A DNA stretch of 63,896 bases from an uncultured Lachnospiraceae bacterium. Its GTDB lineage: Bacteria > Bacillota > Clostridia > Lachnospirales > Lachnospiraceae. Position numbers and translations under genes: made by a program. Below, in pieces: positions 43,699 through 51,190 of this stretch; within the stretch, counting starts at the first letter, position 1; the number at the start of each line of letters is the position of its first letter. The stretch spans positions 1 to 63,896 of the forward strand of contig CANDAG010000021.1 in assembly GCA_947382625.1 (NCBI GenBank), given 5' to 3'. The notes beneath the pieces are model-generated. The model did no database searches and was not told the origin of the DNA. It worked only from the letters and a program-made list of their open reading frames with translations.

Positions 43699-43766
43699 CT
43701 GTTTTTTATTTCCATGCTTCTCATAAAAATTACTCTTCGGCCACTCCTCATAAGGCGACCTATTGA

Positions 43767-43802
43767 TCAAACGCTGTCACGCTTCGCGAGTCAGCTTATT
43801 GA
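43767..43802 (-). repeat. 36-bp dispersed palindromic repeat
   Basis: TCAAACGCTGTCACGC...GAGTCAGCTTATTGA, directly next to the terminator of the 43-codon peptide gene. Confidence 0.8.
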
Positions 43803-43803
43803 T

Positions 43804-43848
43804 AAAAAAATCCCAATGCAAGATAACTGCTTACCTTACATTGGGATC
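43804..43848 (-). terminator. intrinsic terminator of the peptide gene
   Basis: On the minus strand a stem ATCCCAATG/CATTGGGAT with further pairing AAG/CTT and TAA/TTA inside, followed by seven Ts. It lies 38 bp after the stop codon of the 43-codon gene. Confidence 0.85.
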
Positions 43849-43885
43849 CCAGGATCATTTTGACAGTCTATAAAAAATTGTCTCC

Positions 43886-44017
43886 TTATTTTTTCAACAA
43901 AAGATAATTCTCAACTGCATTGGAATTATCATCTGACAGGGCAAGGCTGCACATGATCTCTGCTCCATGTTTCTCAAAATATTTTGCTATATTCCTCTTC
44001 AATACAACGATACTCAT
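43886..44017 (-). CDS. 43-residue peptide of unknown function
   Basis: A short gene with a full set of signals: AAAAGGAG 8 bases before the ATG at 44017, an uninterrupted frame, TAA at 43886-43888 and a strong terminator downstream. The product begins MSIVVLKRNIAKYFEKHGAE, continues with one cysteine (EIMCSLALSDD) and ends ENYLLLKK. It has no signal peptide or double-glycine leader. The promoter region has 21-bp-spaced direct repeats of the LytTR/AgrA type (44111-44143). No modification or export genes are adjacent. It could be a signalling peptide, bacteriocin-like peptide or regulatory micro-protein. Confidence 0.65.
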   Translation of the reverse strand: MSIVVLKRNIAKYFEKHGAEIMCSLALSDDNSNAVENYLLLKK

Positions 44018-44077
44018 AATAAACATCTCCTTTTCTCATTGACTGGTATTTCCTTTTATTTCCTTGTTACGAGTATC

Positions 44078-44143
44078 ATTCTAGTTAAAAGTATTTGTCT
44101 TAAAAAGAACCATACTTGACTTTTTCTACGTCGATATTGACTT
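44078..44143 (-). promoter_or_regulatory. activator-type promoter with LytTR-like direct repeats
   Basis: Minus-strand order: GAAGTCAATAT (44134-44144), then AAAGTCAAGTAT (44112-44123), exactly 21 bp apart, then a poor -35 (TTTTTA, 44101-44106), a 17-bp spacer and -10 TAGAAT (44078-44083). The half-site resembles the AgrA consensus ACAGTTAAG. Two direct repeats two turns apart ending just upstream of a weak -35 is the layout bound by LytTR response regulators. Confidence 0.5.
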
Positions 44144-44241
44144 CTCACATATTCTATATCTGTAACTTCTCTTTTGAAAAGTGTTCTCAATCAGATTAAC
44201 CAACTTTATAAAAAGGAATTACTCAATCTGACCTTAAGCGA

Positions 44242-44514
44242 TCATTCAAACCATTCAATATCCCAACCATCAAGTTTTCTCCATTGGAATTCATCTTTGA
44301 AATCGTTATAGCATTCTTCGCAAATGCAACAGGATAAATCGTCCGGAACAAACCACCACTGATGTGGATTATCCTGCACCGGTTCTAAACAAAATTTACA
44401 ACGCTTCAGACGGGAAGCATGCTTACAGATTTCTTCACCGTCAGTTGGATTGATATACGCCTTTTTCAAATATTCCACATCATTCAACAAACGCCAATCG
44501 TCTTTTTCAACCAT
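44242..44514 (-). CDS. small cysteine-rich hypothetical protein, immunity-like
   Basis: A 90-residue protein. WRLLNDVEYLKKAYI opens it; RCKFCLEPV and CCICEECYNDFKDEFQW form a likely zinc ribbon; it ends GWDIEWFE. Proteins with this WRL...C-x2-C...C-x2-C...W pattern are common orphan genes near toxin immunity genes in Firmicutes, but no function is proven. ATG at 44514 has GGGAG upstream; ATG at 44529 is less likely. Stand-alone gene. Confidence 0.65.
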   Translation of the reverse strand: MVEKDDWRLLNDVEYLKKAYINPTDGEEICKHASRLKRCKFCLEPVQDNPHQWWFVPDDLSCCICEECYNDFKDEFQWRKLDGWDIEWFE

Positions 44515-44612
44515 AACAGCTCCCTGCAAAACCTGATATATTCGTACTACTATAAACTATTTTGACAAGTATACAATTGTGAGGAGAGAGTTCTCTGTAT
44601 AGGCACTGCCAT

Positions 44613-44804
44613 CTATGAGCAATTGATACTTATACCTGCCTCCCCGTCCTTGTCTGTCCCTGACTTCTTTACAGACTGATAGATTGCCGTAATGTCCTCC
44701 CTGCGAAACGTTGGAAAAACTGCAATGACACTTTCAAGATCCAGCCCACATCTGCACATCGACTCCACTGCCCGCTTATCCTGTTCCTTCATCATTGTCT
44801 CCAT
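44613..44804 (-). CDS. small hypothetical protein behind the second LexA-like promoter
   Basis: A 63-residue protein: MKEQDKRAVESMCRCGLDLE, then VIAVFPTFRREDITAIYQSVKK, a helical domain similar to the short C-terminal units seen in Rpn-type nucleases. ATG at 44804 has GGAGGAAG 7 bases upstream; a GTG at 44852 would add 16 residues. Transcribed from the promoter at 44924-44951. Function unknown. Confidence 0.6.
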   Translation of the reverse strand: METMMKEQDKRAVESMCRCGLDLESVIAVFPTFRREDITAIYQSVKKSGTDKDGEAGISINCS

Positions 44805-44923
44805 AATCGTTCTTCCTCCACTCTCTATCGTCAAAATATCTTTTTTCACCACATTCTGCTGTCATCCCACAAAAACGGCGAGAATAGCATTCTTATAGAT
44901 GCCAGAAATCGTACGTATGTTCT

Positions 44924-44951
44924 ATTATAAAACATTTCCTCCCGTTTGCAA
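44924..44951 (-). promoter_or_regulatory. second promoter of the same design
   Basis: Minus-strand TTGCAA, 16-bp spacer, TATAAT, followed at once by AGAACATACGTACG, which is one base from the LexA core GAAC-N4-GTTC. Sequence similarity with 43671-43698 extends from the -35 box to about 15 bp past the -10 box. Confidence 0.6.
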
Positions 44952-45099
44952 CTACTTTTTCATAGTCTTCCCTTTACATCAAAAATCCACTATAATGGTC
45001 TTGACTCCCAACGGATAAACTATCCAAAATATCATATATCCTCATGCACTGTAAGTTGAATTACTGATTAAAATAAAATTCAGAAAGGGTATAACAAAT

Positions 45100-45339
45100 A
45101 TGACTCCAATCTCTATCACCAAATTTGCAGATATGACCGTAAAACACAATAAAAATGTGAACCGCCAGGAACTGATCGCATCCCTTAAAGCTACTCTGGT
45201 GGCAAAGAAAAACGGGGCTTCCTGCGTCCTCTGCGGCGCTCCCATCTGGGCGGCAGGCAGCGCCATCACCGGGACAGATATGTGTTTTACCTGTACCACC
45301 GGGGAGGCAGACGACAGTGAAGATTATGAAATTGTATAA
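45100..45339 (+). CDS. small zinc-ribbon-like hypothetical protein
   Basis: A 79-residue protein with GASCVLCGAPI and DMCFTCTTGEAD, a four-cysteine metal site, after a helical N-terminal part (VNRQELIASLKATLVAKKNG). It ends in an acidic tail DDSEDYEIV. The ribosome site GAAAGGG is 10 bases upstream. Unknown family. It precedes a decayed gene on the same strand. Confidence 0.65.
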   Translation: MTPISITKFADMTVKHNKNVNRQELIASLKATLVAKKNGASCVLCGAPIWAAGSAITGTDMCFTCTTGEADDSEDYEIV

Positions 45340-45391
45340 TGCTGCATTTGAATATAATACACCATCACAAAAAATTTTAAGCAGGTGAACT

Positions 45392-45748
45392 ATGCTGGAA
45401 AAAAGAATTTTTCTAAAAGGAAATAAATTTAGGAATATTATGGAATTGCAAGCCAATGGTATATTGAAGTCACAAACCTGGAGCATAGCGCAGATTTTAA
45501 TTTTCAGCTGTTCCCATATCCGGAAGATTTTAGTGAAGAAATTATAGATTTATTCCGGTGAATCTATCGTTATAGTGAGCGAAACAGGCTATTATTACCC
45601 AGCCCGCGTATGGATTGGCGATAGTGTGATGATCTATTGTACTCATGAATATGAGGATGATGTGAAAAAATTTAGTTCTATCTTGCAATTAATACTTGAT
45701 GAATTAAGATGCCATGATTTTGAGTCAGTCGCAATGAAGCTATCGTAA
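45392..45748 (+). pseudogene. small gene broken by two frameshifts
   Basis: The parts in three frames join into one protein-like sequence: MLEKRIFLKGNKF from ATG 45392 (AGGTG upstream), then EYYGIASQWYIEVTNLEH...EEIIDLF after a one-base loss near 45433, then ESIVIVSETGYYYPARVWIG...FESVAMKLS after another near 45559, ending at TAA 45746-45748. The rebuilt protein would be about 118 residues, small and acidic, like the immunity-type orphans nearby. The family was not recognised. Confidence 0.65.
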
Positions 45749-45796
45749 TACCTGGAGAAAAATCGAGAAATAAATTTCTAAACTACCTATTGGCAC

Positions 45797-45823
45797 AGTA
45801 CCACGGGCAGAGCCCGCGGTACT
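45797..45823. terminator. strong GC hairpin downstream of the Rpn gene
   Basis: A 12-bp stem AGTACCACGGGC/GCCCGCGGTACT (one mismatch) with an AGA loop, 63 bp past the stop codon at 45887. No T-tract. Confidence 0.45.
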
Positions 45824-45886
45824 CAGAAACTATGAAAATAGAACGGTTCTCAAATTAATTGTCTGTAAGGGACTATAGACAGAGGA

Positions 45887-47083
45887 TTACAAGGAATCAG
45901 TGACATCATTCCAGTATATATCCACCTTTTGCTGAGCTTTTTCCCTGTCCAGCCCAAATTCTTCAATTATTTTCTGAATAATCTCAGCCCGGGACTTATT
46001 TAATCCCTGCAAAATCCTGATAACTGACTGGATAGCGGAATCTTTGGATTCCTCTGCCTCTCTTTTGAATTTCTCAGCTTCTCTTTTAACTTCCTCAACT
46101 TCTCTTTTCGCTTCCTCCAGTTCTCTTTTGGCCTTCTCTGCTTCTGCCCTGGCCTCTGCCGTATTACGCCTCTCTTCCTGAATATTCATCTTTTCCATAT
46201 TTTCAAATAGATATCCCATCCTGCGTTCCCTCACTCTGCTTACACATTCCTGTGTTTCCTTATCCGTGGCTCCTATCTTTGAGCACAGGCTTTCCATTAC
46301 TGAAACGATGACATCTATGACTGTCTCTGGAGTATCCCTTACCATCTCATCCAGCTTTTCCTGGGGGAGCTTTAGGAACTCCGAAACGTCTACTGCATCC
46401 TGGATCTTATTAAAGAGCATGATCAGTGACATTTCGTCCCCCCGTTCAAGCAATTCTTCATTGCTATAATCATGGAGTCTGACCACTTCATAGGTAAAGT
46501 CCGGTATCCAATCCTTAAACAATTCTCCTTGAAAGATTCTGGAACGAAACTGACGATCTGCCGTCCACGGTGCCTTCCCTTCGTAGTACACAACCGGAAT
46601 GATAACAGGGTAACGAAAGCCCTTGCGATCCGATACTCCTGCCTTTTGCGCCTTCATTTCTTTGCTGTAATCCAACCAGATACACAACATATATTTCAAA
46701 AGCTGCATTGACACGTCATAATCCACCCGGCTTTTATGCTCTGTCAATGAAACCACAAACAAAGGTTCCTGTAACCGGTTACTCTCTGAAGCCTGACTGT
46801 CCATCCGGTCAGATGTAGTCCTCTGGTCAGAATTATCTTTCATCTTCACATCATGAATCCGTATCCTTTTCACTGTATCGGATTCAAACTCTGTACCAAG
46901 GTAAGGTCTATACCGCTCCGACACATCCTCAATATCCTCTGGCTGCACATTTTTCAAGCATGGGATATCTACATTCCTTCTCAAAAATTGAGCACACAAG
47001 ATAGGATTGCCTAATACCATTTTACTGTTGATATCACGTTTTTTGTCTGTTTTGTTTGCTATCTGCCTGTCATTTTCCTTCAT
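45887..47083 (-). CDS. Rpn-type PD-(D/E)XK nuclease/putative transposase
   Basis: A 398-residue protein of the recombination-promoting nuclease family. The nuclease motif is visible as LFVVSLTEHKSRVDYDV (E-x-K within the second strand) followed by LLKYMLCIWLDY, and PVIIPVVYYEGKAPW is the conserved partner strand. Residues about 300-365 form a long charged coiled coil built from repeats of the type (A/E)KREAEE. ATG at 47083 has AGGAGG upstream. Members of this family promote RecA-independent recombination or behave like domesticated transposases; the exact role here is open. Confidence 0.85.
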   Translation of the reverse strand: MKENDRQIANKTDKKRDINSKMVLGNPILCAQFLRRNVDIPCLKNVQPEDIEDVSERYRPYLGTEFESDTVKRIRIHDVKMKDNSDQRTTSDRMDSQASESNRLQEPLFVVSLTEHKSRVDYDVSMQLLKYMLCIWLDYSKEMKAQKAGVSDRKGFRYPVIIPVVYYEGKAPWTADRQFRSRIFQGELFKDWIPDFTYEVVRLHDYSNEELLERGDEMSLIMLFNKIQDAVDVSEFLKLPQEKLDEMVRDTPETVIDVIVSVMESLCSKIGATDKETQECVSRVRERRMGYLFENMEKMNIQEERRNTAEARAEAEKAKRELEEAKREVEEVKREAEKFKREAEESKDSAIQSVIRILQGLNKSRAEIIQKIIEEFGLDREKAQQKVDIYWNDVTDSL

Positions 47084-47343
47084 CCTTTTCCTCCTGTTCA
47101 ACCTGCCGACAGGAGAAACCCTTTTCGCCTGCCTGCACTTCCTTAATAAAATTGCTTTGAATGAGTGGCGAAAAGCCGGAACTCAAGATTTTCCTTCATG
47201 CTCCATTGGAAATACACAAAAGAAAGATGGAACACACCACGGAATTTTAGAAATAGATGATGTGTTATTTTTTATAGTAGGCTTACTATAGCATATCTTC
47301 TGATCAGCCGCAAGTGTTTTTCAATTTTCTGCCTTTTCTGTCA

Positions 47344-47373
47344 ACCGCACAGTAACATATGTTACCGCGCGGT
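47344..47373. promoter_or_regulatory. 30-bp interrupted palindrome
   Basis: ACCGC-ACA-GTAACATATGTTAC-CGC-GCGGT, symmetric about 47358.5, with a perfect 14-bp core. A second small hairpin GCGGTC/GACCGC overlaps at 47369-47384. It lies 34 bp after the GH123-like gene stop. The 323-bp gap to the Rpn gene also holds the palindrome TATAGTA-GGCT-TACTATA (47273-47290) and no gene. Confidence 0.5.
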
Positions 47374-47406
47374 CCGGCCGACCGCTTCACAGTTACGAAA
47401 TCTGCA

Positions 47407-49140
47407 TCATTCCAAGTCTGCAAGCTCCTCCAATAATGCATCCGTAATTTCATCAAACCGACTCTGCTCCAGACACATAAACTCCTCCGCCTGCCTGCAT
47501 TCCGGGATTCTTTCAAGCGGCAGACGCAGAAGCCTCTGTGCCAGCTCCGGGGCCGCACCGGCCTTTCCGGTCTTTTTTTCGTATGCCTTCAGGATCTGGT
47601 AATCCCGGATTCCCCTCTGCAGTTGTTTATAGCGAAGGCTATACAGCGGCCTTCCGTCTTTTCCAGGATAAACAAGCTGCATTCCCCCTGCCCTGAATTT
47701 TTGAAAATGATAGCTTTCCCAGTCAAAGGCCTTCTCCGGCCACAGCCAGGCCGCCCAGCGCAGATAGCCCTCTGTCCCCAGCAGAACGGAAAGCCATGGC
47801 AGAAAACGGATTTCTGCCGGATGGCAGCTCAAAAATGTGTTGGGATGAGGCGGTTCTATGGCTGTATAATATTGTAGCCGATATTTGTCACGAAGTCGAA
47901 GCGCCAAATCCTTATCCTGCAACAACAGCGGAAGATTCACCACATAATCCGAGATGTCTGCATATTCCTCTTCCAGCATTTCCTTCCTGCAGACCGTAAC
48001 CTTAAAACGGACATGGGGCATCAGGATTTTCAGGTGATCCAATTCCTTTTTGAATACAGCCCCATCTGCCGGTTCATCACAGGCCACCTGCGCCAGGCGG
48101 GCCCATCCTCTTTCAAAAAGCTCACGGTCAATGGCACGTATATAATCGTCCAGCTCTCTTCGTTTCCGAATATACCGCATACATCCGCTCTCTTCGTCAT
48201 AATAGCGGACGCGCATAGCCTCCTTTCCATCCTTTAATACGCCTCCGAGTCCTGCATCCGGCAGAGTCCAGATCCCATACAAGCCGAAAATCTCGATTTC
48301 CTGATCCACGCCTTTTTCCAGGCAAAGACGGATATAGCGGTTCATAGCAGAAAAATCATAGTGGAAATCCCCTTCTCTGTCCCTCGTCACCCGGATCATA
48401 TTATATTCAAAAACATCGGAAGGATTTGTGCGGTACCAGGCTGACCACTGCCCGGACCATGGCGCTTCGGAGACGATCACTGTTGCCGCTCCCTGCCCCA
48501 GGGACGCCAAAGCTTCCAAATAGCGTCCCATCAGTACAAAATGTTCCTCTCCCCACAGCCTTGTACCGTAGGTTCTGGCCAGAGAGGTATGATGCTGCCA
48601 GATATCCAGGAAAAAACCGCTCCCGGCAGGCAAAACCACAGGAAGCACCCGAAGAGAAAAGGGCAGGCTGCATACAGGTACTTCATCCTCAAAGAGCCGG
48701 CATCCCCAGACCCGTACATATCCCTCGTACAGACCGGGCGCCATTCCGGCTCCGGTCTCAATTTCGATCCATATCTGCCCTGTCCGCAGCCTCTCCTGAT
48801 ATTTCCTGGTCTCCCGCAGCAGAATCTCCGCTTTATAATTACCGTCATCATCCCGCACATCCTCCACCAGCTGCAGACTGACCTTACAGTCTTCACTTCC
48901 CGGCAGACTGCAGTCGATCCGGCAGACCGGAAACGGCCAGACCTTATGCAGGGCAGGCGCTTTGTCCACCGTGACCATCATATCCTCATGGCAATATAAC
49001 AGCAGCTGGAACGAAGCCCTGTCCTTTTGACCGCAGCACAGGGCTGCGGATTGGTTTTGTTCAAAGGGGACTGTCCATGGATTATAATTTCCATAGCTTC
49101 CCCGGTACATATCCCCCACAAGCGTACAGGCTATTTCCAT
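47407..49140 (-). CDS. GH123-like glycoside hydrolase (DUF4091)
   Basis: A 577-residue cytoplasmic enzyme. An N-terminal beta-sandwich is followed by a TIM barrel with the adjacent acidic pair D355-E356 in QVACDEPAD, matching the Asp-Glu pair of GH123 beta-N-acetylgalactosaminidases such as NgaP, which use substrate-assisted catalysis. The C-terminal DUF4091 region shows FLPWLSVLLGTEGYLRWAAWLWPE (read as RFLPWLSVLLG and GYLRWAAWLW). It should release beta-GalNAc from glycosphingolipid-type or mucin glycans. Last gene of the sugar transporter operon. Confidence 0.85.
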   Translation of the reverse strand: MEIACTLVGDMYRGSYGNYNPWTVPFEQNQSAALCCGQKDRASFQLLLYCHEDMMVTVDKAPALHKVWPFPVCRIDCSLPGSEDCKVSLQLVEDVRDDDGNYKAEILLRETRKYQERLRTGQIWIEIETGAGMAPGLYEGYVRVWGCRLFEDEVPVCSLPFSLRVLPVVLPAGSGFFLDIWQHHTSLARTYGTRLWGEEHFVLMGRYLEALASLGQGAATVIVSEAPWSGQWSAWYRTNPSDVFEYNMIRVTRDREGDFHYDFSAMNRYIRLCLEKGVDQEIEIFGLYGIWTLPDAGLGGVLKDGKEAMRVRYYDEESGCMRYIRKRRELDDYIRAIDRELFERGWARLAQVACDEPADGAVFKKELDHLKILMPHVRFKVTVCRKEMLEEEYADISDYVVNLPLLLQDKDLALRLRDKYRLQYYTAIEPPHPNTFLSCHPAEIRFLPWLSVLLGTEGYLRWAAWLWPEKAFDWESYHFQKFRAGGMQLVYPGKDGRPLYSLRYKQLQRGIRDYQILKAYEKKTGKAGAAPELAQRLLRLPLERIPECRQAEEFMCLEQSRFDEITDALLEELADLE

Positions 49141-49186
49141 TTTTCCTCCATTCTGCCATCGTTGGCGGCGTTTGATACGCTTTTGC

Positions 49187-50089
49187 TCAGCCCTTCAGCG
49201 AGCCGATCATCATGCCCTGGGCAAAGTATTTCTGGATAAACGGGTACATACACAATACCGGAAGAGAGGATACAACGATCACTCCGTACTTGAGCATATC
49301 CGCAACTCTCTGCATTTCCATAACACTGGCGTCGCCGCCCATATTGGCCGCCTGCTCTGTCTGGATCAGCAGATCCCGCAAAATAACCTGCAGTGGATAA
49401 AGCGCCTGATCACGCAGATAGATCAGAGCGTTAAAATATTCGTTCCAGTGCCCCACCGCATACATCAGCACCACCACGCCGATGATGGGCTTGGAAAGGG
49501 GCAGTGCGATCCGAAAGAACAGATTGAAATCCGAACAGCCGTCCAGCCGCGCCGCTTCCTCCAGCTCCCCCGATATATTCTCGGCCATATAGCTTCTTGC
49601 AATGATCAGGTTATAAACGCTCACTGCTCCCGGAAGTACCAGCGCCCACATGGAATTATTGATCCCAAGCTTATCCACCAGAAGGTAGGTCGGGATCAGA
49701 CCACCGGAAAAAAGCATGGTAAATGTGATCAGCCCCATCAATATTCCCTGGCCCGGCAGTCCCTTTTTGGACAGTCCATAGGCTGCCATAATAGTAAGGG
49801 CCAGATTGACTGCCGTTCCGATTACCGTATAAAAGATAGAATTGCGGTAGCCCAGCCAGATCTTCTGGTTTTCGAACACCTTTACATAGCCATCCAGATT
49901 AAAGCCCTTTGGCCAAAAGCTCACATTGCCGGAAGCCACTGCCGCCGGATCCGAAAAAGATGCGATCACAATAAAATAGAGAGGATAAAACACTGCAAGA
50001 GCCACCAGAATCAGAATCGTATGATTGACAATGTCAAACGCTTTATCTCCGGCAGACTGAGCCGAAAATTTATGTGAATTAATATTCAT
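49187..50089 (-). CDS. carbohydrate ABC transporter permease (LplC/CUT1 type)
   Basis: A 300-residue permease with six membrane helices. The EAA loop reads EEAARLDGCSDFNLFFRIALPLSKP, in parts EEAARLDGCSD and FRIALPLSKPI. It is closest in style to LplC/YtcP permeases that serve oligosaccharide importers without a local ATPase. ATG at 50089 has GGAGG upstream. Directly follows the partner permease. Confidence 0.93.
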   Translation of the reverse strand: MNINSHKFSAQSAGDKAFDIVNHTILILVALAVFYPLYFIVIASFSDPAAVASGNVSFWPKGFNLDGYVKVFENQKIWLGYRNSIFYTVIGTAVNLALTIMAAYGLSKKGLPGQGILMGLITFTMLFSGGLIPTYLLVDKLGINNSMWALVLPGAVSVYNLIIARSYMAENISGELEEAARLDGCSDFNLFFRIALPLSKPIIGVVVLMYAVGHWNEYFNALIYLRDQALYPLQVILRDLLIQTEQAANMGGDASVMEMQRVADMLKYGVIVVSSLPVLCMYPFIQKYFAQGMMIGSLKG

Positions 50090-50113
50090 ATGCACCTCCA
50101 TATTACTGGCCCC

Positions 50114-51058
50114 TTACCAGAGCGAAGTCTCCGAAAGCTTGCCTGAAATATAATTGACCGTCACTAAAAGTATCAGGTTGATAACAGAATTAAAAAGTCC
50201 CACAGCAGTTGCAAATCCATACTGTGCATCCAGCAGGCCGATTTTGTACACATAAGTCGCTATGATCTCCGATTTTCCCAGATTTAAGCTGTTCTGCATC
50301 AAAAATGCCTTTTCAAACCCCAGACCCATTAGCTGTCCACAGTTTAAGATCAGCGTAATGATGATCGTAGGACGTATTGCCGGCAGATCAATATGCCATA
50401 CCCGGCGCAGCTTGCCTGCTCCGTCCGCTACTGCCGCCTCATGCAGCTCCGGGTTCACCCCTGCTAATGCTGCCAGATAGATGATGGCATTCCATCCCAT
50501 ATTCTGCCAGATACCAGATCCCACAAACAGGAGCCGGAAATATTTCTCTTTTCCCATAAAAAGAACCGGCTCCCCTCCCAATGCTGTGATCAATCCGTTG
50601 ACCAGTCCTCCATTGACTGAGAAGAAAATATTAAGCATTCCCACCAGCACTACGATTGAAATAAAATGGGGCGCATAGGTAATGGTCTGTACAACCTTTT
50701 TAAACCTCATATTTCTTGCATAATTCAGGCAAAGTGCAAGTATAATGGGCAACGGAAAGCCGAGCAACAGCTGCAGGATACTCAAAGATAATGTATTTTT
50801 CAAAAGCTTCCCAAACTGATAGCTGCGGAAAAACCGGGTAAAATGTGTAAATCCTACCCATGCGCTGCCGGTAATGCCGTCTAATGCATTATAATTTTTA
50901 AATGCTAACTGTATGCCATACATTGGTCCATAACAAAAAACAGCAAAATAGAGCACTGCCGGAAAGATCAAAACATATAACTGCCAGTAGGCTTTGACCC
51001 GTACACTCAGACGTTTTTTCTTTTGACAGTATTTTTTTCCTGTCTGTTGATTCCCCAT
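50114..51058 (-). CDS. carbohydrate ABC transporter permease (LplB type)
   Basis: A 314-residue permease with six helices. FCYGPMYGIQLAFKNYN, HEAAVADGAGKLRRVWHIDLPAIRPT (EAA loop; in parts HEAAVADGAG and IDLPAIRPT) identify it as the LplB/YteP partner. ATG at 51058 has AAAGGAGG upstream. It is separated from the solute-binding protein gene by a terminator-like stem and a dispersed repeat, so its expression is probably lower than that of the binding protein. No ATPase gene is present; a shared MsmK-type ATPase is expected elsewhere. Confidence 0.93.
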   Translation of the reverse strand: MGNQQTGKKYCQKKKRLSVRVKAYWQLYVLIFPAVLYFAVFCYGPMYGIQLAFKNYNALDGITGSAWVGFTHFTRFFRSYQFGKLLKNTLSLSILQLLLGFPLPIILALCLNYARNMRFKKVVQTITYAPHFISIVVLVGMLNIFFSVNGGLVNGLITALGGEPVLFMGKEKYFRLLFVGSGIWQNMGWNAIIYLAALAGVNPELHEAAVADGAGKLRRVWHIDLPAIRPTIIITLILNCGQLMGLGFEKAFLMQNSLNLGKSEIIATYVYKIGLLDAQYGFATAVGLFNSVINLILLVTVNYISGKLSETSLW

Positions 51059-51109
51059 AAACAAACCTCCTTTATCGGGACGGATGCTCTCCGCCCTGTT
51101 CTTTCACAA

Positions 51110-51141
51110 AAAGGCCGCCCCTTCCTTCACAGGCGGCCTTT
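51110..51141 (-). terminator. intra-operon terminator/attenuator after the binding-protein gene
   Basis: Minus-strand AAAGGCCGCC/GGCGGCCTTTTT with a 12-base loop: a perfect 10-bp GC-rich stem plus T-tract, between the solute-binding gene and its permeases. Partial readthrough would set the excess of binding protein. Confidence 0.75.
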
Positions 51142-51149
51142 ACTTCCCG

Positions 51150-51185
51150 TCAAACGCTATCACGCTTCACTGGCCAGCTTATTGA
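51150..51185 (-). repeat. 36-bp dispersed palindromic repeat
   Basis: TCAAACGCTATCACGC...GGCCAGCTTATTGA, 5 bp after the stop codon of the solute-binding protein gene. Confidence 0.8.
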
Positions 51186-51190
51186 TCAGG

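Noticed and set aside
47007-47291. 94-codon plus-strand frame starting with a hydrophobic stretch
   Set aside because: Its first part is the complement of the Rpn gene start and there is no ribosome site.
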